From positions 18,018 through 82,017 of the forward strand of contig MKVQ01000035.1 of the NCBI GenBank assembly GCA_001899635.1: a stretch of 64,000 nucleotides of DNA, in the 5' to 3' direction. The notes below the pieces were generated by a model. The model had not been told where the DNA came from. It was given only the letters and a program-made list of their open reading frames with translations, and ran no database searches. A program made the translations under genes and the position numbers. The stretch comes from Myxococcales bacterium 68-20 (lineage in GTDB: Bacteria; Myxococcota_A; Polyangia; Polyangiales; Polyangiaceae). Positions 35,146-43,735 of the stretch are shown here, piece by piece. Positions within the stretch are counted from its first letter, which is position 1, and every line of letters starts with the position of its first letter.

Positions 35146-36198
35146 ATGTCACGCCTCGCCCTTCTCGCCCTGGTCCTCGGATCCTTCGCTCTTGGTGCCT
35201 GCGTCGCCGACACCGAAGAGGACATCGAGTCCAATGAAGACGCGATCGTGAGCCGTAAGGTCGACGATCACTGGTTCTACTCGGGCCCCCTCCCCACCCT
35301 CCAGAACCCCTCCGTCACGGCGTCGCTCGTGGGCCACACCGCGCGCGTCACGGGTTATCTCCCGGCCGGCACGCAGCTGCCCAACCTCCCGCACGTGAAG
35401 ACGAAAGCGGAGGATGGCAAGCTCCGGGTGGACGTCGTTTATCCGATCGCGACCGCGGCGCCGGGCAAGAGCAACTCGCGCCCGGGCACGTATTCGTTCC
35501 ACCTCGCAAAGCCGTATCGTCCGAACGGCGCCGCGTTCACCGAGTCGGAAGGCTGGCACGACGTGCCGTGGGGCGGCTTCCCGTTCATCGCATACAACGG
35601 CGGGATCGCCTTCCACGGTCCGATCACCGATAGGGACAACGAGGCTCCCGGCGATCTCAACGTCTGGTACCTCCGCCGCGGACAGGTCTCGGCCGGTTGC
35701 AACCGCATGATGGGCGAGCACGTCGTCGAGATGTCTCACGTGCTCGGGATCAGCATGCGCAAGGTCTACGCGGCGAACACGGCGATCCGGCCGACCACGA
35801 CCGCGAAGGTGAAGGTCATCGCCGACTACGACAGCTACGAGGGCAAATACATCGACGTCGACTACCCGACCGACAACGGCGCGAAGCGCCCCGCCGCCGT
35901 GCACGGCGCAGACAAGGTCGTCATGTTCGGCTCGTGGGTCGCGACCGAGATGCCCGACGGGAAGGACCTCCCGCCCGACATGAAGTGGGAAGGCGGCGTG
36001 TCCGGCCGCTACTACGACTTCCAGGGGCACGCCGTTCAGGGAGTCGTCTGCTCGATGCCGAAGTCGAGCCTCGCCGCGCTCAAGCCGCTCGCCGCAGCGC
36101 GCCCGGGTGGCGAGCTGCCCGCGGACTTCTGCGCGAAGAAGATCGCGTGCGACGAGCGACTCGGCAGGACCTGCAAGCCCTCCGAAATCGGCCTCTGA
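35146..36198 (+). CDS. L,D-transpeptidase-like (YkuD-fold) lipoprotein
   Basis: The 350-residue protein has a lipoprotein signal (LGAC, C19). A YkuD-type catalytic segment follows: GIAFHGPI (H157), then VSAGCNRMM (C185), matching the HG...S-x-GC-x-R pattern of L,D-transpeptidases that cross-link peptidoglycan or attach proteins to it. The region between is shorter than usual and the C-terminal 130 residues contain four further cysteines, so the specificity may differ. ATG 35146 has GGAGAA at 35131. A two-part hairpin follows the stop. Confidence 0.75.
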   Translation: MSRLALLALVLGSFALGACVADTEEDIESNEDAIVSRKVDDHWFYSGPLPTLQNPSVTASLVGHTARVTGYLPAGTQLPNLPHVKTKAEDGKLRVDVVYPIATAAPGKSNSRPGTYSFHLAKPYRPNGAAFTESEGWHDVPWGGFPFIAYNGGIAFHGPITDRDNEAPGDLNVWYLRRGQVSAGCNRMMGEHVVEMSHVLGISMRKVYAANTAIRPTTTAKVKVIADYDSYEGKYIDVDYPTDNGAKRPAAVHGADKVVMFGSWVATEMPDGKDLPPDMKWEGGVSGRYYDFQGHAVQGVVCSMPKSSLAALKPLAAARPGGELPADFCAKKIACDERLGRTCKPSEIGL

Positions 36199-36217
36199 TC
36201 GAGCACGAACACGAGAG

Positions 36218-36257
36218 GAAGCCGGCCCGGCGCGATCATTCGCGACGAGCCGGCTTC
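36218..36257 (+). terminator. Two-part stem-loop after the L,D-transpeptidase-like gene
   Basis: A perfect 9-bp outer stem (GAAGCCGGC with GCCGGCTTC) encloses an inner CGCG/CGCG pair. It begins 20 bp past the stop codon, without a U-tract. Confidence 0.6.
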
Positions 36258-36367
36258 GTCGCGCGCGTATGCGCCCGGCGCTGATCGCTGCGATGGCCAC
36301 CGATTCGCTCGAAAGAGCGAGGCCTCATTTGACCGGATGAGCTTCGTGTGCGAACGAGAGGCCCGTC

Positions 36368-37006
36368 ATGCAGAGCCTCTTCGCTGCCTCCCTCGTCCTC
36401 GCGCTCGGCGCGGCCTCCGTCACCGCTTGCTCCTCGACGAGCACCGTCTCGAACGGACAGTCGGCGGACGACGGCGGCTCGAGCTCGGGTGGCGAGACCG
36501 AAGAGGACGCGGGCTCGACGCCCCCCGCAGGCCCGATGACGCTCACGAGCACCGCCTTCGAAGACGGTGACGAGCTCCCGCCGGTGCATTCCTGCGAGGG
36601 CGAGAACGGGAAGAAGGAGGTCTCGCCGCCGCTCGCCTGGACCCCCGGCCCGGAGGGGACGCTGAGCTACGCGATCGTGTTCGTCGACGCGACGACCGAC
36701 TTCCTCCACTCGGCGATCTACGACATCCCCGCGGACGTCACGAGCCTCCCGGAAGGGCTCGCCGCGAAGTACGAGCTCTCGAAGCCCGCCGGCGCGAAGC
36801 AGTCGCTCAGCTACAAGGGCACGTCCGGCTACGCGGGACCGTGTCCGCAGAGCGCGCACGAATACGAGTTCGTCCTCTACGCGCTCGGCGTCGAGAAGGT
36901 CGACGGCCTCACGAAGGACTCGAAGGTCGCCGACGCCGAGAAGGCGATCAAGAAAGAGAAGCTGGCGAGCACCAAGCTGACGCTGAAGTTCACGCCGAAG
37001 AAGTGA
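36368..37006 (+). CDS. PEBP/YbhB-family lipoprotein
   Basis: The 212-residue protein has a lipoprotein signal (VTAC near residue 21) and an Asp/Gly/Ser linker. The phosphatidylethanolamine-binding-like (Raf kinase inhibitor-like, YbhB/YbcL) domain contains SPPLAW near its N-terminal third and GYAGPCPQSAHEYEFVLYAL in the middle, which hold the conserved ligand pocket His. Bacterial members are periplasmic and of unknown ligand. GAGAGG precedes the ATG. A short GTCCGA/TCGGAC hairpin lies 6 bp past the stop. Confidence 0.9.
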   Translation: MQSLFAASLVLALGAASVTACSSTSTVSNGQSADDGGSSSGGETEEDAGSTPPAGPMTLTSTAFEDGDELPPVHSCEGENGKKEVSPPLAWTPGPEGTLSYAIVFVDATTDFLHSAIYDIPADVTSLPEGLAAKYELSKPAGAKQSLSYKGTSGYAGPCPQSAHEYEFVLYALGVEKVDGLTKDSKVADAEKAIKKEKLASTKLTLKFTPKK

Positions 37007-37012
37007 AGAGCC

Positions 37013-37027
37013 GTCCGAGAATCGGAC
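37013..37027 (+). terminator. Short hairpin after the PEBP lipoprotein gene
   Basis: GTCCGA-GAA-TCGGAC is a 6-bp stem with a triloop, 6 bp past the stop. No U-tract follows. Confidence 0.35.
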
Positions 37028-37140
37028 GATTCGGACAAGAGTAGATCAGCCCCCCTTCGCTCGGCGCCCGGGAAGAGTACAATCATCCGCGTCTGACCAT
37101 CCCGGCTATCCTCGCGATCGCGTCCGGCGCCATCGGCTTC

Positions 37141-38517
37141 ATGGCCGCGTTCATGGCACACGGGATCTCGTCAGCCCCGGGGTGGCGCGCGCTTCGCGTG
37201 TTTGCCGTCTGCGCAGCGTTCGCCACGCTCTGCAACCTCGCCAGCATCCTCGTCACTCTTTCGGCGAGCGACGAGCTCCGGCTTCTCTTCGCCCGCTTCG
37301 ATCTGTTCTTCGCCGGGCTCTACACGATCAGCTGGTTCTTCTACGCGGCGGCGACCGCTGCAAAGCCAACGCCGCTGTCGCCCTTCGACCGCGCGCTCCT
37401 CGGTGGGGCCGCGATCCTGTCGTCCCTCGCGCTCGTGCCGGGCCTCATCCTCGAGGACACGATCCTCGCACGCCCGCTCCCGTGGCTCGGCGTCGTCTAC
37501 CGCGACGCGCCACCGACCCGCCTGGGCGCATTCACCATCGCCTACCTCTGTGTCGCGCTCGCGATCCTCTTCGTGCGCTTCGCGCGTCGATGGCGGCGAG
37601 GCTGCAACGACGCACGCGCCAGCACGGTGGCCGTCAGCGCCACGCTCGTCGCCGTCATCAACGACTCCGCCGCGCGGGCCGGACTGTTGCCGACGCCCTA
37701 CCTGCTCGACATCGCGCTCCTGGTCGTCGTCCTCGCCATCAGCAACTCGTCGACGGCGCGGCTCGCGGGCAGCGTACACGCGCTCGAGGAGTCGTCGCGG
37801 AAGCTCGCCGACGCGCAGGCGGAGCTCGTGAAGCGCGAGCGCCTCGTCGCCATCGGCGAGCTCGCCGCCGTCGTCGCCCACGAGGTTCGAAACCCGCTCG
37901 CAGTCGTGTTCAACGCCATCGCCGGGCTCCGGAAGGTCTCGCCCGCAACGGAGGACCACACCCGCCTGCTCGGGATCGCGCAGGAGGAGGCCGAGCGCCT
38001 CCGCGACATCGTCTCCGACATCCTCGACTACGCGCGCCCGCGGGCGCCCATCTTCTCACCGATCGACGTCAGCGACGTCGTACGCCACGCCATCGAGGCC
38101 GCGCTCGTCGCGAAGGCGCTGGTCGAGACCGACCAGGTCGAGCTCACGAGCCCGGCGCAGATGGCTCCGTTCGAGTGCGACGAGCGACTCATCCGACAGG
38201 CCGTGATCAATCTGGTCACGAACGCGCTCCAAGCCGACGCGCGCAAGAGCCCGGTCGCGGTCACGGTCGACGCGACCGACGAAGCGATCGCGATCTCCGT
38301 GACGGACGACGGCAACGGCGTATCGCGCGAGGTCGAGGAGCGGATGTTCACGCCGTTCTTCACGACCCGCCCGACCGGCACGGGCCTCGGCCTCGCTGTC
38401 GTTCAGCGCTGCGCCGAAGCCCACGGTGGATCGATCGGCCTCGAGCGACCCGGCGCGCGCGGCGCGCGGTTCACCCTCCGCCTTCAGCGCCGCGCCCCCG
38501 AGACCGAGCGCGCCTGA
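37141..38517 (+). CDS. Membrane sensor histidine kinase
   Basis: This 458-residue orphan kinase has about six N-terminal membrane helices (to about 205), a coiled segment, then HisKA with the phosphorylated His in VVAHEVRNPL (H247) and a HATPase domain with NLVTNALQAD, DDGNGVS, FFTTRPTGTGLGLAV. The hydrophobic N-terminus continues upstream of ATG 37141 in frame (LTIPAILAIASGAIGF), back to a TAG at 37042, with no ATG/GTG/TTG available; a CTG at 37093 may be the true start. No response regulator gene is adjacent, so the partner is elsewhere. It converges on the aldehyde dehydrogenase gene. Confidence 0.92.
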   Translation: MAAFMAHGISSAPGWRALRVFAVCAAFATLCNLASILVTLSASDELRLLFARFDLFFAGLYTISWFFYAAATAAKPTPLSPFDRALLGGAAILSSLALVPGLILEDTILARPLPWLGVVYRDAPPTRLGAFTIAYLCVALAILFVRFARRWRRGCNDARASTVAVSATLVAVINDSAARAGLLPTPYLLDIALLVVVLAISNSSTARLAGSVHALEESSRKLADAQAELVKRERLVAIGELAAVVAHEVRNPLAVVFNAIAGLRKVSPATEDHTRLLGIAQEEAERLRDIVSDILDYARPRAPIFSPIDVSDVVRHAIEAALVAKALVETDQVELTSPAQMAPFECDERLIRQAVINLVTNALQADARKSPVAVTVDATDEAIAISVTDDGNGVSREVEERMFTPFFTTRPTGTGLGLAVVQRCAEAHGGSIGLERPGARGARFTLRLQRRAPETERA

Positions 38518-38533
38518 GCGCACCACACCGACG

Positions 38534-38559
38534 CGTGCACGAAGTCCGCTTCGCGCACG
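38534..38559. terminator. Hairpin between convergent histidine kinase and aldehyde dehydrogenase genes
   Basis: CGTGCACGAAG and CTTCGCGCACG pair with a single A.C mismatch around a TCCG tetraloop. The hairpin is 17 bp from both stop codons and can act in both directions. Confidence 0.6.
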
Positions 38560-38575
38560 GCCGGCGCGGCGTCCG

Positions 38576-40036
38576 TCACTTCCCGAGCAGCTGCTTCAGG
38601 ATCCAGTCGATGCGCCCGGCATACGGCGGCCGGAGCATCCCCATGCCGTTGAGGCGGCTCTGGTAGAAGACGCCCTTCTTCTTCGTGAAGGTCTCGAAGC
38701 CCTCGCGACCGTGGTAAGCGCCGATGCCGCTCGGCCCCGCGCCGCCGAACGGGAGATCGGACTGAGCGACGTGGAGCATCACGTCGTTGATCGTGACGCC
38801 TCCCGACACGGTCTCGCGGAGGACGCGATCGATCCGACGCTGGTTGTTGTCGAAGTAGTAGAGGGCGAGCGGACGCGGGTGATCGTTCACGTACGTGATC
38901 GCATCGTCGAGCTTCTCGTACGTGAAGATCGGCAGGATCGGCCCGAAGATCTCGTCCTGCATGACCCGCATCTCGTCCTTCGGGTGGAGCAGGAGGACCG
39001 GCGCCATCTTGCGCGAGTTCGGGTCGAGCTCCTCCTTCGCCGGATTCAGCTCGATGAGCTTCGCGCCGCGATCGCGCGCGTCCTTCAGGTAGCCCTGGAG
39101 GCGCTCGTAGTGAGCATCGTTGATGATCGTCGTGTAGTCCAGGTTCTGCCCGAGCCGCGGATACATCTGGTTGACGGCGACCCGGCACTCCTCGACGAAC
39201 GCGTCGACGCGACCCTTCGGGAGGATCGCGTAGTCCGGTGCCACGCAGGTCTGCCCCGCGTTGAAGCACTTGCCGTACATGATCTTCTGCGCGGCCAGCT
39301 GGAGCGAATAGCCCTCGCCGACAATCGCCGGCGACTTGCCGCCGAGCTCGAGTGTCACGGGGACGAGGTTCTCCGCCGCCGCCTTCATGACGAGCTTGCC
39401 GAGGCGCGGCGAGCCGGTGAACACGAGGTGATCGAACGGCAGTCGCGTGAACGCCTCGGCGACGTCCGGACCGCCCGTCACGACGGTGACGTGATCGGCC
39501 GAGAACGTGTCCGCGATGAGCTGCTTGATGACCTCCGCGGCGTCCCCCGCGATCTCCGACGGCTTGAGCATCACGCGGTTGCCCGCGGCGAGCGCGTTCA
39601 CGAGCGGCGAGAGCGAGAGCTGCACCGGGTAGTTCCACGGCGAGACGATGCCGACGATCCCGACGGGCTGCATGACGACCTCGGCGCGGGCGGGGAGGAA
39701 CATCCACGAAACCTCGCGCGGCTCGGTCTCCATCCACTCGTGGAGGTGCGTGCGCACGTGTTTGATCTCGTTGATGACGATCATCACCTCGGCGCCGAGC
39801 GTCTCGTGCTTGGAGCGGTTGCCGTAGTCCATCGACACGGCCTTCACGAGCTCGTGCTTCCTGTCGAGGAGGGCTCGCTCCAGCTTGTCGAGGTGCTCGA
39901 TGCGCGCGTCGTAGTCGGGCGGCCCGCTCTTCCTCGCGGCGGCACGCATCCGGCCGAGAATGCCGCCGAGCTGTCCGGCAGGTCCGGACACGGCCATGGG
40001 CGGGCTCGAGGGCGTCAGGTTGTCAGCGAGCGTCAT
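38576..40036 (-). CDS. Aldehyde dehydrogenase, coniferyl aldehyde dehydrogenase type
   Basis: This 486-residue NAD(P)-dependent aldehyde dehydrogenase shows the catalytic Cys in CFNAGQTCVAP (C264), the general-base Glu in VTLELGGKSP (E230) and the oxyanion Asn in PWNYPVQL. The layout (N-terminal helical YGNRSKHET region, C-terminal membrane-seeking tail) resembles the coniferyl/fatty aldehyde dehydrogenase subgroup. It oxidises aldehydes to acids. GGAGAA lies 5 bp before ATG 40036. The frame runs on upstream to 40573 but that part is antisense to glpD. Divergent from glpD. Confidence 0.93.
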   Translation of the reverse strand: MTLADNLTPSSPPMAVSGPAGQLGGILGRMRAAARKSGPPDYDARIEHLDKLERALLDRKHELVKAVSMDYGNRSKHETLGAEVMIVINEIKHVRTHLHEWMETEPREVSWMFLPARAEVVMQPVGIVGIVSPWNYPVQLSLSPLVNALAAGNRVMLKPSEIAGDAAEVIKQLIADTFSADHVTVVTGGPDVAEAFTRLPFDHLVFTGSPRLGKLVMKAAAENLVPVTLELGGKSPAIVGEGYSLQLAAQKIMYGKCFNAGQTCVAPDYAILPKGRVDAFVEECRVAVNQMYPRLGQNLDYTTIINDAHYERLQGYLKDARDRGAKLIELNPAKEELDPNSRKMAPVLLLHPKDEMRVMQDEIFGPILPIFTYEKLDDAITYVNDHPRPLALYYFDNNQRRIDRVLRETVSGGVTINDVMLHVAQSDLPFGGAGPSGIGAYHGREGFETFTKKKGVFYQSRLNGMGMLRPPYAGRIDWILKQLLGK

Positions 40037-40168
40037 CGGGTTCTCCGCTTGTCCGTCGCCCGAAGAGGGTGAAAGGCCGGGCGGGACGGACGCCCGGAGC
40101 CTATCAAAGCGGAGGGCGACAGTCTCCCGAAGGTCGTCTAGCCTGGTCGAACGAATGCGAGCGTTGTC

Positions 40169-41728
40169 ATGTGGTTGAAGGGGTATCGCGACGAGGTGTG
40201 GAGCCGGCTGGATCAGCCGTGGGATCTCGTCATCGTCGGCGGCGGCATCACGGGCGCCGGCATCCTTGGTGAGGCCGTCCGTCACGGCAAGAAGGTGCTC
40301 CTGGTCGAAGCCCAGGACTTCTCGTCGGGCACGTCGAGCCGATCGACGAAGCTCGTCCACGGTGGGCTCCGTTACCTGCGGCAGGGCCAGTTCCTCGTCA
40401 CCCGCAAGTCCGTGCGCGAGCGCGAGCGCCTGATGCAGGAAGGCGCGGGCCTCGTGAACGCGCTCGGCTTCTCGCTCGGCGTCTTCCCCGGCGACCAGAT
40501 GCCCAAGTGGATGTACGGCGTCGGCCTCGCGATGTACGACGCGCTCGCGGGCAAGTGGGCCCACGAGGCGCAATCGCGGGACAAGATCATCGCGCGCGTC
40601 CCCTCGCTCGAGGGCTCTGCAGTCGAGGGCGGCTACCGCTATTTCGACGCGCAGACCGATGACTCGCGGCTCACCTTGCGGGTCCTACGCGAGGCGGTGA
40701 AGCAAGGCGGCACCGCGATCAACTACGTCCGGGCCGACAAGCTCCTTCGCACCGCGGACGGGCGCGTTCGCGGCGTCGTCCTGCGTGACACCGCGCCCGG
40801 CGCCTCGCGGACGGCCGAGGTCCAGGCGAAGGTCGTCATCAACGCGACCGGTGCGTGGGCGGACGAGCTCCGTGCCGAGCTCGGGCAGGACAAGCGGCTC
40901 CGGCGCATCCGGGGCAGCCACCTCACGTTCGAGCACCGCCGCCTTCCGCTCCCGGAGGCAGTGAGCCTGCTCCACCCGCGCGACCAGCGCGCGGTGTTCG
41001 CGATCCCGTGGGAGGGCGTCACGATCCTCGGCACCACCGACGTCGATCACGGCGCACTCGACGAAGAGCCGGCGATCAGCGACGCGGAGCGCGAATACCT
41101 CCTCGAGGCGGCGCAGAAGGCATTCCCCGGCGCCGAGATCACCGAGAAGGACGTGATCTCGACGTGGTCGGGCGTTCGTCCCGTCATCGACACGGGCAAG
41201 TCCGATCCCTCGAAGGAGTCGCGTGAGCACGCGATCTGGAAGGAGGATGGCCTCCTCACGATCACCGGCGGCAAGCTCACCACCTTCGCCGTCATGGCGC
41301 GCGACGCGCTCGGAGAGGCGGAAGAAGACCTCGGCGGGCTCCGGGCGCGCACGCGGGTCCTCGAGCCCCACATCGAAGGTATCGAGTGGCCGAGCTCGAT
41401 CACCGAAGAGGACCGCGTCCGCCTGCTCGGGCGCTTCGGCGCCGAGATCGTGGAGATCACCGGCGACCGTGACGGGTGCCATCGCATCCCCGGCTCGATC
41501 GCGCTCTGGAGCGAGCTCCGTCACGCAGCGCGCGCCGAGGGCGTCGTGACGCTCTCCGATCTCTTGCTCCGGCGCGTCCGCCTCGGGCTCCTCCTCCCGA
41601 AGGGCGGCCTCGACATCATCGGCCAGATCCGCGCAGTGGCTCAGCCCGAGCTCGGCTGGGACGACGCCAAGTGGGACGCCGAGGTCGCGAGCTACACCGA
41701 GACCTGGAAGAAGGCGTACTCGCCCTGA
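40169..41728 (+). CDS. glpD: Glycerol-3-phosphate dehydrogenase (FAD, aerobic type)
   Basis: The 519-residue flavoenzyme oxidises sn-glycerol 3-phosphate to dihydroxyacetone phosphate and feeds electrons to quinone at the membrane. The N-terminal dinucleotide fold DLVIVGGGITGAGI and the family signature SSRSTKLVHGGLRYL are present, as are RGSHLTFEHR and TTDVDHG. The C-terminal cap domain is complete. No glpK or glpF is adjacent, so it stands alone next to a divergent aldehyde dehydrogenase. A hairpin lies 7 bp past the stop. Confidence 0.95.
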   Translation: MWLKGYRDEVWSRLDQPWDLVIVGGGITGAGILGEAVRHGKKVLLVEAQDFSSGTSSRSTKLVHGGLRYLRQGQFLVTRKSVRERERLMQEGAGLVNALGFSLGVFPGDQMPKWMYGVGLAMYDALAGKWAHEAQSRDKIIARVPSLEGSAVEGGYRYFDAQTDDSRLTLRVLREAVKQGGTAINYVRADKLLRTADGRVRGVVLRDTAPGASRTAEVQAKVVINATGAWADELRAELGQDKRLRRIRGSHLTFEHRRLPLPEAVSLLHPRDQRAVFAIPWEGVTILGTTDVDHGALDEEPAISDAEREYLLEAAQKAFPGAEITEKDVISTWSGVRPVIDTGKSDPSKESREHAIWKEDGLLTITGGKLTTFAVMARDALGEAEEDLGGLRARTRVLEPHIEGIEWPSSITEEDRVRLLGRFGAEIVEITGDRDGCHRIPGSIALWSELRHAARAEGVVTLSDLLLRRVRLGLLLPKGGLDIIGQIRAVAQPELGWDDAKWDAEVASYTETWKKAYSP

Positions 41729-41734
41729 GCCGCG

Positions 41735-41751
41735 CTCCGCGTCACGCGGAG
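41735..41751 (+). terminator. Hairpin after glpD
   Basis: CTCCGCG-TCA-CGCGGAG is a perfect 7-bp stem with a triloop starting 7 bp after the glpD stop. There is no U-tract. Confidence 0.5.
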
Positions 41752-41894
41752 ATCGACGTTGCTCGACGCAGGCTGCGGCTCCGCGCTTCGACGTTCCTTC
41801 GGGGTGCGTCGTCGACCGCGAGCCGCGACCGTCGAGCACGCACGCCCTCGCGCACCGTTGCGCGCTCATCGCGTCGGCGACGGAGCGTCATGGA

Positions 41895-41948
41895 AAAGAA
41901 AAACGCCGCGGCGGGCTCGGGGGGGGAACAAGCCTCGCCGCAGCGCTG
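41895..41948 (-). ncRNA. Candidate tiny sRNA: terminator hairpin with C8 loop
   Basis: On the minus strand, CGCTGCGGCGAGGCT (41945-41931) pairs with AGCCCGCCGCGGCG (41917-41904), 14 pairs with one bulged A and one G.U. The 13-nt loop contains eight consecutive C. UUUUUCUUUU follows at once, the only textbook intrinsic terminator in the window. A sigma-54-like promoter predicts a start near 41948, so the RNA would be about 55 nt, almost all hairpin. No minus-strand gene lies immediately upstream whose end this could be. A C-rich loop could pair with Shine-Dalgarno sequences. Transcription is inferred. Confidence 0.5.
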
Positions 41949-41957
41949 CCCCCTAGT

Positions 41958-41974
41958 ATGCGTGATCCGTGCCA
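41958..41974 (-). promoter_or_regulatory. Sigma-54 (RpoN)-type promoter for the candidate sRNA
   Basis: The minus strand reads TGGCACGGATCACGCAT. The -24 half (TGGCACG) matches the sigma-54 consensus fully, and GG and GC are spaced by exactly 10 bp. The -12 half keeps GCA but has AC for TT. Predicted start is about 12 bp beyond the GC. Confidence 0.5.
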
Positions 41975-42116
41975 TGACCTAGATGCTTGAAATCACGTCG
42001 GACAGGGTCATCGGTCGTGCACGAATGCAGGATCAGGCGGACAGGATTGAAAGGCTGACCCCACGCGACGAGGCGCAACGAGGCGAGAGGCGCGCCGTTT
42101 CGGGTAGGCTGCCTCG

Positions 42117-42737
42117 ATGACCGGGGGCGACGACGAAGGCGACTGGATCGAGGTGAGACGGGTCACCGACTCGATCGGCGCCGACATGATCCGTGACTTC
42201 CTGCACGAGCACGACGTGCGGGTCGCGATCCGAGGGAACCCGCAGGCGACGCGCATGACGTGGTCGCAGACGTCGGACGTGCTCCGCATCGTCGTCGCTC
42301 CCGGCGACCTGCAAAAGGCCAAGGACGCGCTCGCGGCGATGACGACCGAAAGCTCGCATCCGTTCCGCGGCGCAGCACCGATCGAGGACGACAGCGAGCG
42401 GGCGGATCGGTTCGTGAAGCCGCGCAGCGCCATCGGCGCAGCGGTCCTTGCGGTGATCGTCCCGATCGGCGGCGGCCACTTCTACGCACGGCATGGCGCG
42501 GCCGGCACCGTCCTCGCCGCGGGTATCGTCGGCGCGGCGCTCGGCATGGTGGTCGCGGGACGCGCCGAGCTCGCGCGCACCTGGGCGCTGCTCGTCGCCG
42601 TCGACATGATCGGCGCGTTCTGGGCCGTGCGACGCTTCAACGCGAAGCGCATTCCCTCCGAGGGCACGCAGCGCCGCTGGGCGCTCGTCGCCGTGGTGCT
42701 CGCCTTCGCGACGACGTTGCTCACCGCAGAGCGATGA
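42117..42737 (+). CDS. DUF2007-like membrane protein
   Basis: This 206-residue protein begins with a ferredoxin-like domain of the DUF2007 'putative signal transducing' type (about 5-80: VRRVTDSIGADMIRDFLHEHDV, then ALAAMTTE). Four hydrophobic segments follow (about 102-205), the first with GGGHFYARHG, which resembles TM2-type domains. DUF2007 modules occur next to membrane domains, but their role is not known. It stands alone; no Shine-Dalgarno sequence is evident. Confidence 0.65.
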   Translation: MTGGDDEGDWIEVRRVTDSIGADMIRDFLHEHDVRVAIRGNPQATRMTWSQTSDVLRIVVAPGDLQKAKDALAAMTTESSHPFRGAAPIEDDSERADRFVKPRSAIGAAVLAVIVPIGGGHFYARHGAAGTVLAAGIVGAALGMVVAGRAELARTWALLVAVDMIGAFWAVRRFNAKRIPSEGTQRRWALVAVVLAFATTLLTAER

Positions 42738-42906
42738 GCAGCAGCGCAGCAGCACGGATAGGTCGCTCCGGTTCGGCGTCAGAAGCGGCCTCGCCTCCGT
42801 ACGACCGCGCTCTTCGCCGCGCGCGTCGACATCGAGTCGCGATTCGCGCCGCCCCCGAACCGCCTGCGAGTCGGTCTCAGCGATAACGAAGGAACGACAT
42901 TCCAAA

Positions 42907-43698
42907 TTAGGACAGCTTCTTGAAACGAACGCGCAGCACGGGCTCGTTCGCCGTGACAGACGTGGTGTAGAAGAGGATCGTGGCATCCGGCTGACCGAAG
43001 CCAGCGACCGGGAGCTTGCGCCGTGTTCCGGCGGGGTCCTCCATGTTACAGCCGAAGGCGTAGCCGTATTTGTACAGCGCGAGGCAATCGACTTCCGCGA
43101 ACTGAACCCCGCTCGGAAACCGTCCACGGTCATCCTCCAGCGTCACCCAAAACGGATCGGACGCGGGAATGTGCACGAAGCCTTCGGCGACCACGCGGTC
43201 GAGGGGACTGGAGCCCGAGCAAGCGGGGCGTGCGATGACGTTGGCCATCGAGGACGGAGTGGTGAGCGGCACGTCGATCACGATCTCGGACCCGTCCTCG
43301 GGGAGCGTGACACGAAGCGCGGATTGGCAACGCGCCTTCTCGTCCGCCGCCGGCCCTCGGCAAACCCGGTCTTCGCAGCGATACGCCGAAAAGCAGCCAC
43401 GATCGGTCTGGCACGCGTCCCCCTCGCTGGCGGCAGCGCAGCGGGCCCCATGCGGGGTGCTGATGCAGCGTGTCTCCGATGGACAATCGTGCTCGCTCCA
43501 GTGCGAATATCCTTCCCCGCTGTTGCATTCACGCAGCTTCGCCTCACCCACGCACTCGGGAGGGCCCGCGCACTCCCGGTGGCCCAAAGCGGACAAACAC
43601 GCTTCTTGTCCGAAGGCCAGGACACCGAACGTCACGCAACATGCGACGGTGGCCGCATGCTCGAGCACTCTCTGCGTGGTTGGCCGAACGCCCATCAT
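42907..43698 (-). CDS. Cys-rich exported protein, probable lipoprotein
   Basis: The 263-residue protein has a signal-like hydrophobic stretch ending AFGQEAC, which could be a lipobox. The next 120 residues hold 14 cysteines in short C-x(5-10)-C spacings, as in Cys-rich myxobacterial surface proteins, followed by a beta-rich domain (about 140-263). Two ATGs (43698 and 43695) follow a GAGGGGGG; either may be used. It is 37 bp downstream of the small lipoprotein-like frame and may be its partner. No named family. Confidence 0.72.
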   Translation of the reverse strand: MMGVRPTTQRVLEHAATVACCVTFGVLAFGQEACLSALGHRECAGPPECVGEAKLRECNSGEGYSHWSEHDCPSETRCISTPHGARCAAASEGDACQTDRGCFSAYRCEDRVCRGPAADEKARCQSALRVTLPEDGSEIVIDVPLTTPSSMANVIARPACSGSSPLDRVVAEGFVHIPASDPFWVTLEDDRGRFPSGVQFAEVDCLALYKYGYAFGCNMEDPAGTRRKLPVAGFGQPDATILFYTTSVTANEPVLRVRFKKLS

Positions 43699-43735
43699 CC
43701 CCCCCTCATCGGTCCCGGCAGTCGAAGCCGCGTCT

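Larger units (their letters stand above)
41729..42116. other. Intergenic region between glpD and the DUF2007-like gene
   Basis: The 388-bp spacer contains the glpD hairpin, then on the minus strand a sigma-54-type promoter and terminator-like hairpin that may define a tiny RNA (listed separately). The remaining bases (about 41980-42116) should hold the promoter of the rightward gene. No protein-coding frame is convincing. Confidence 0.5.
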
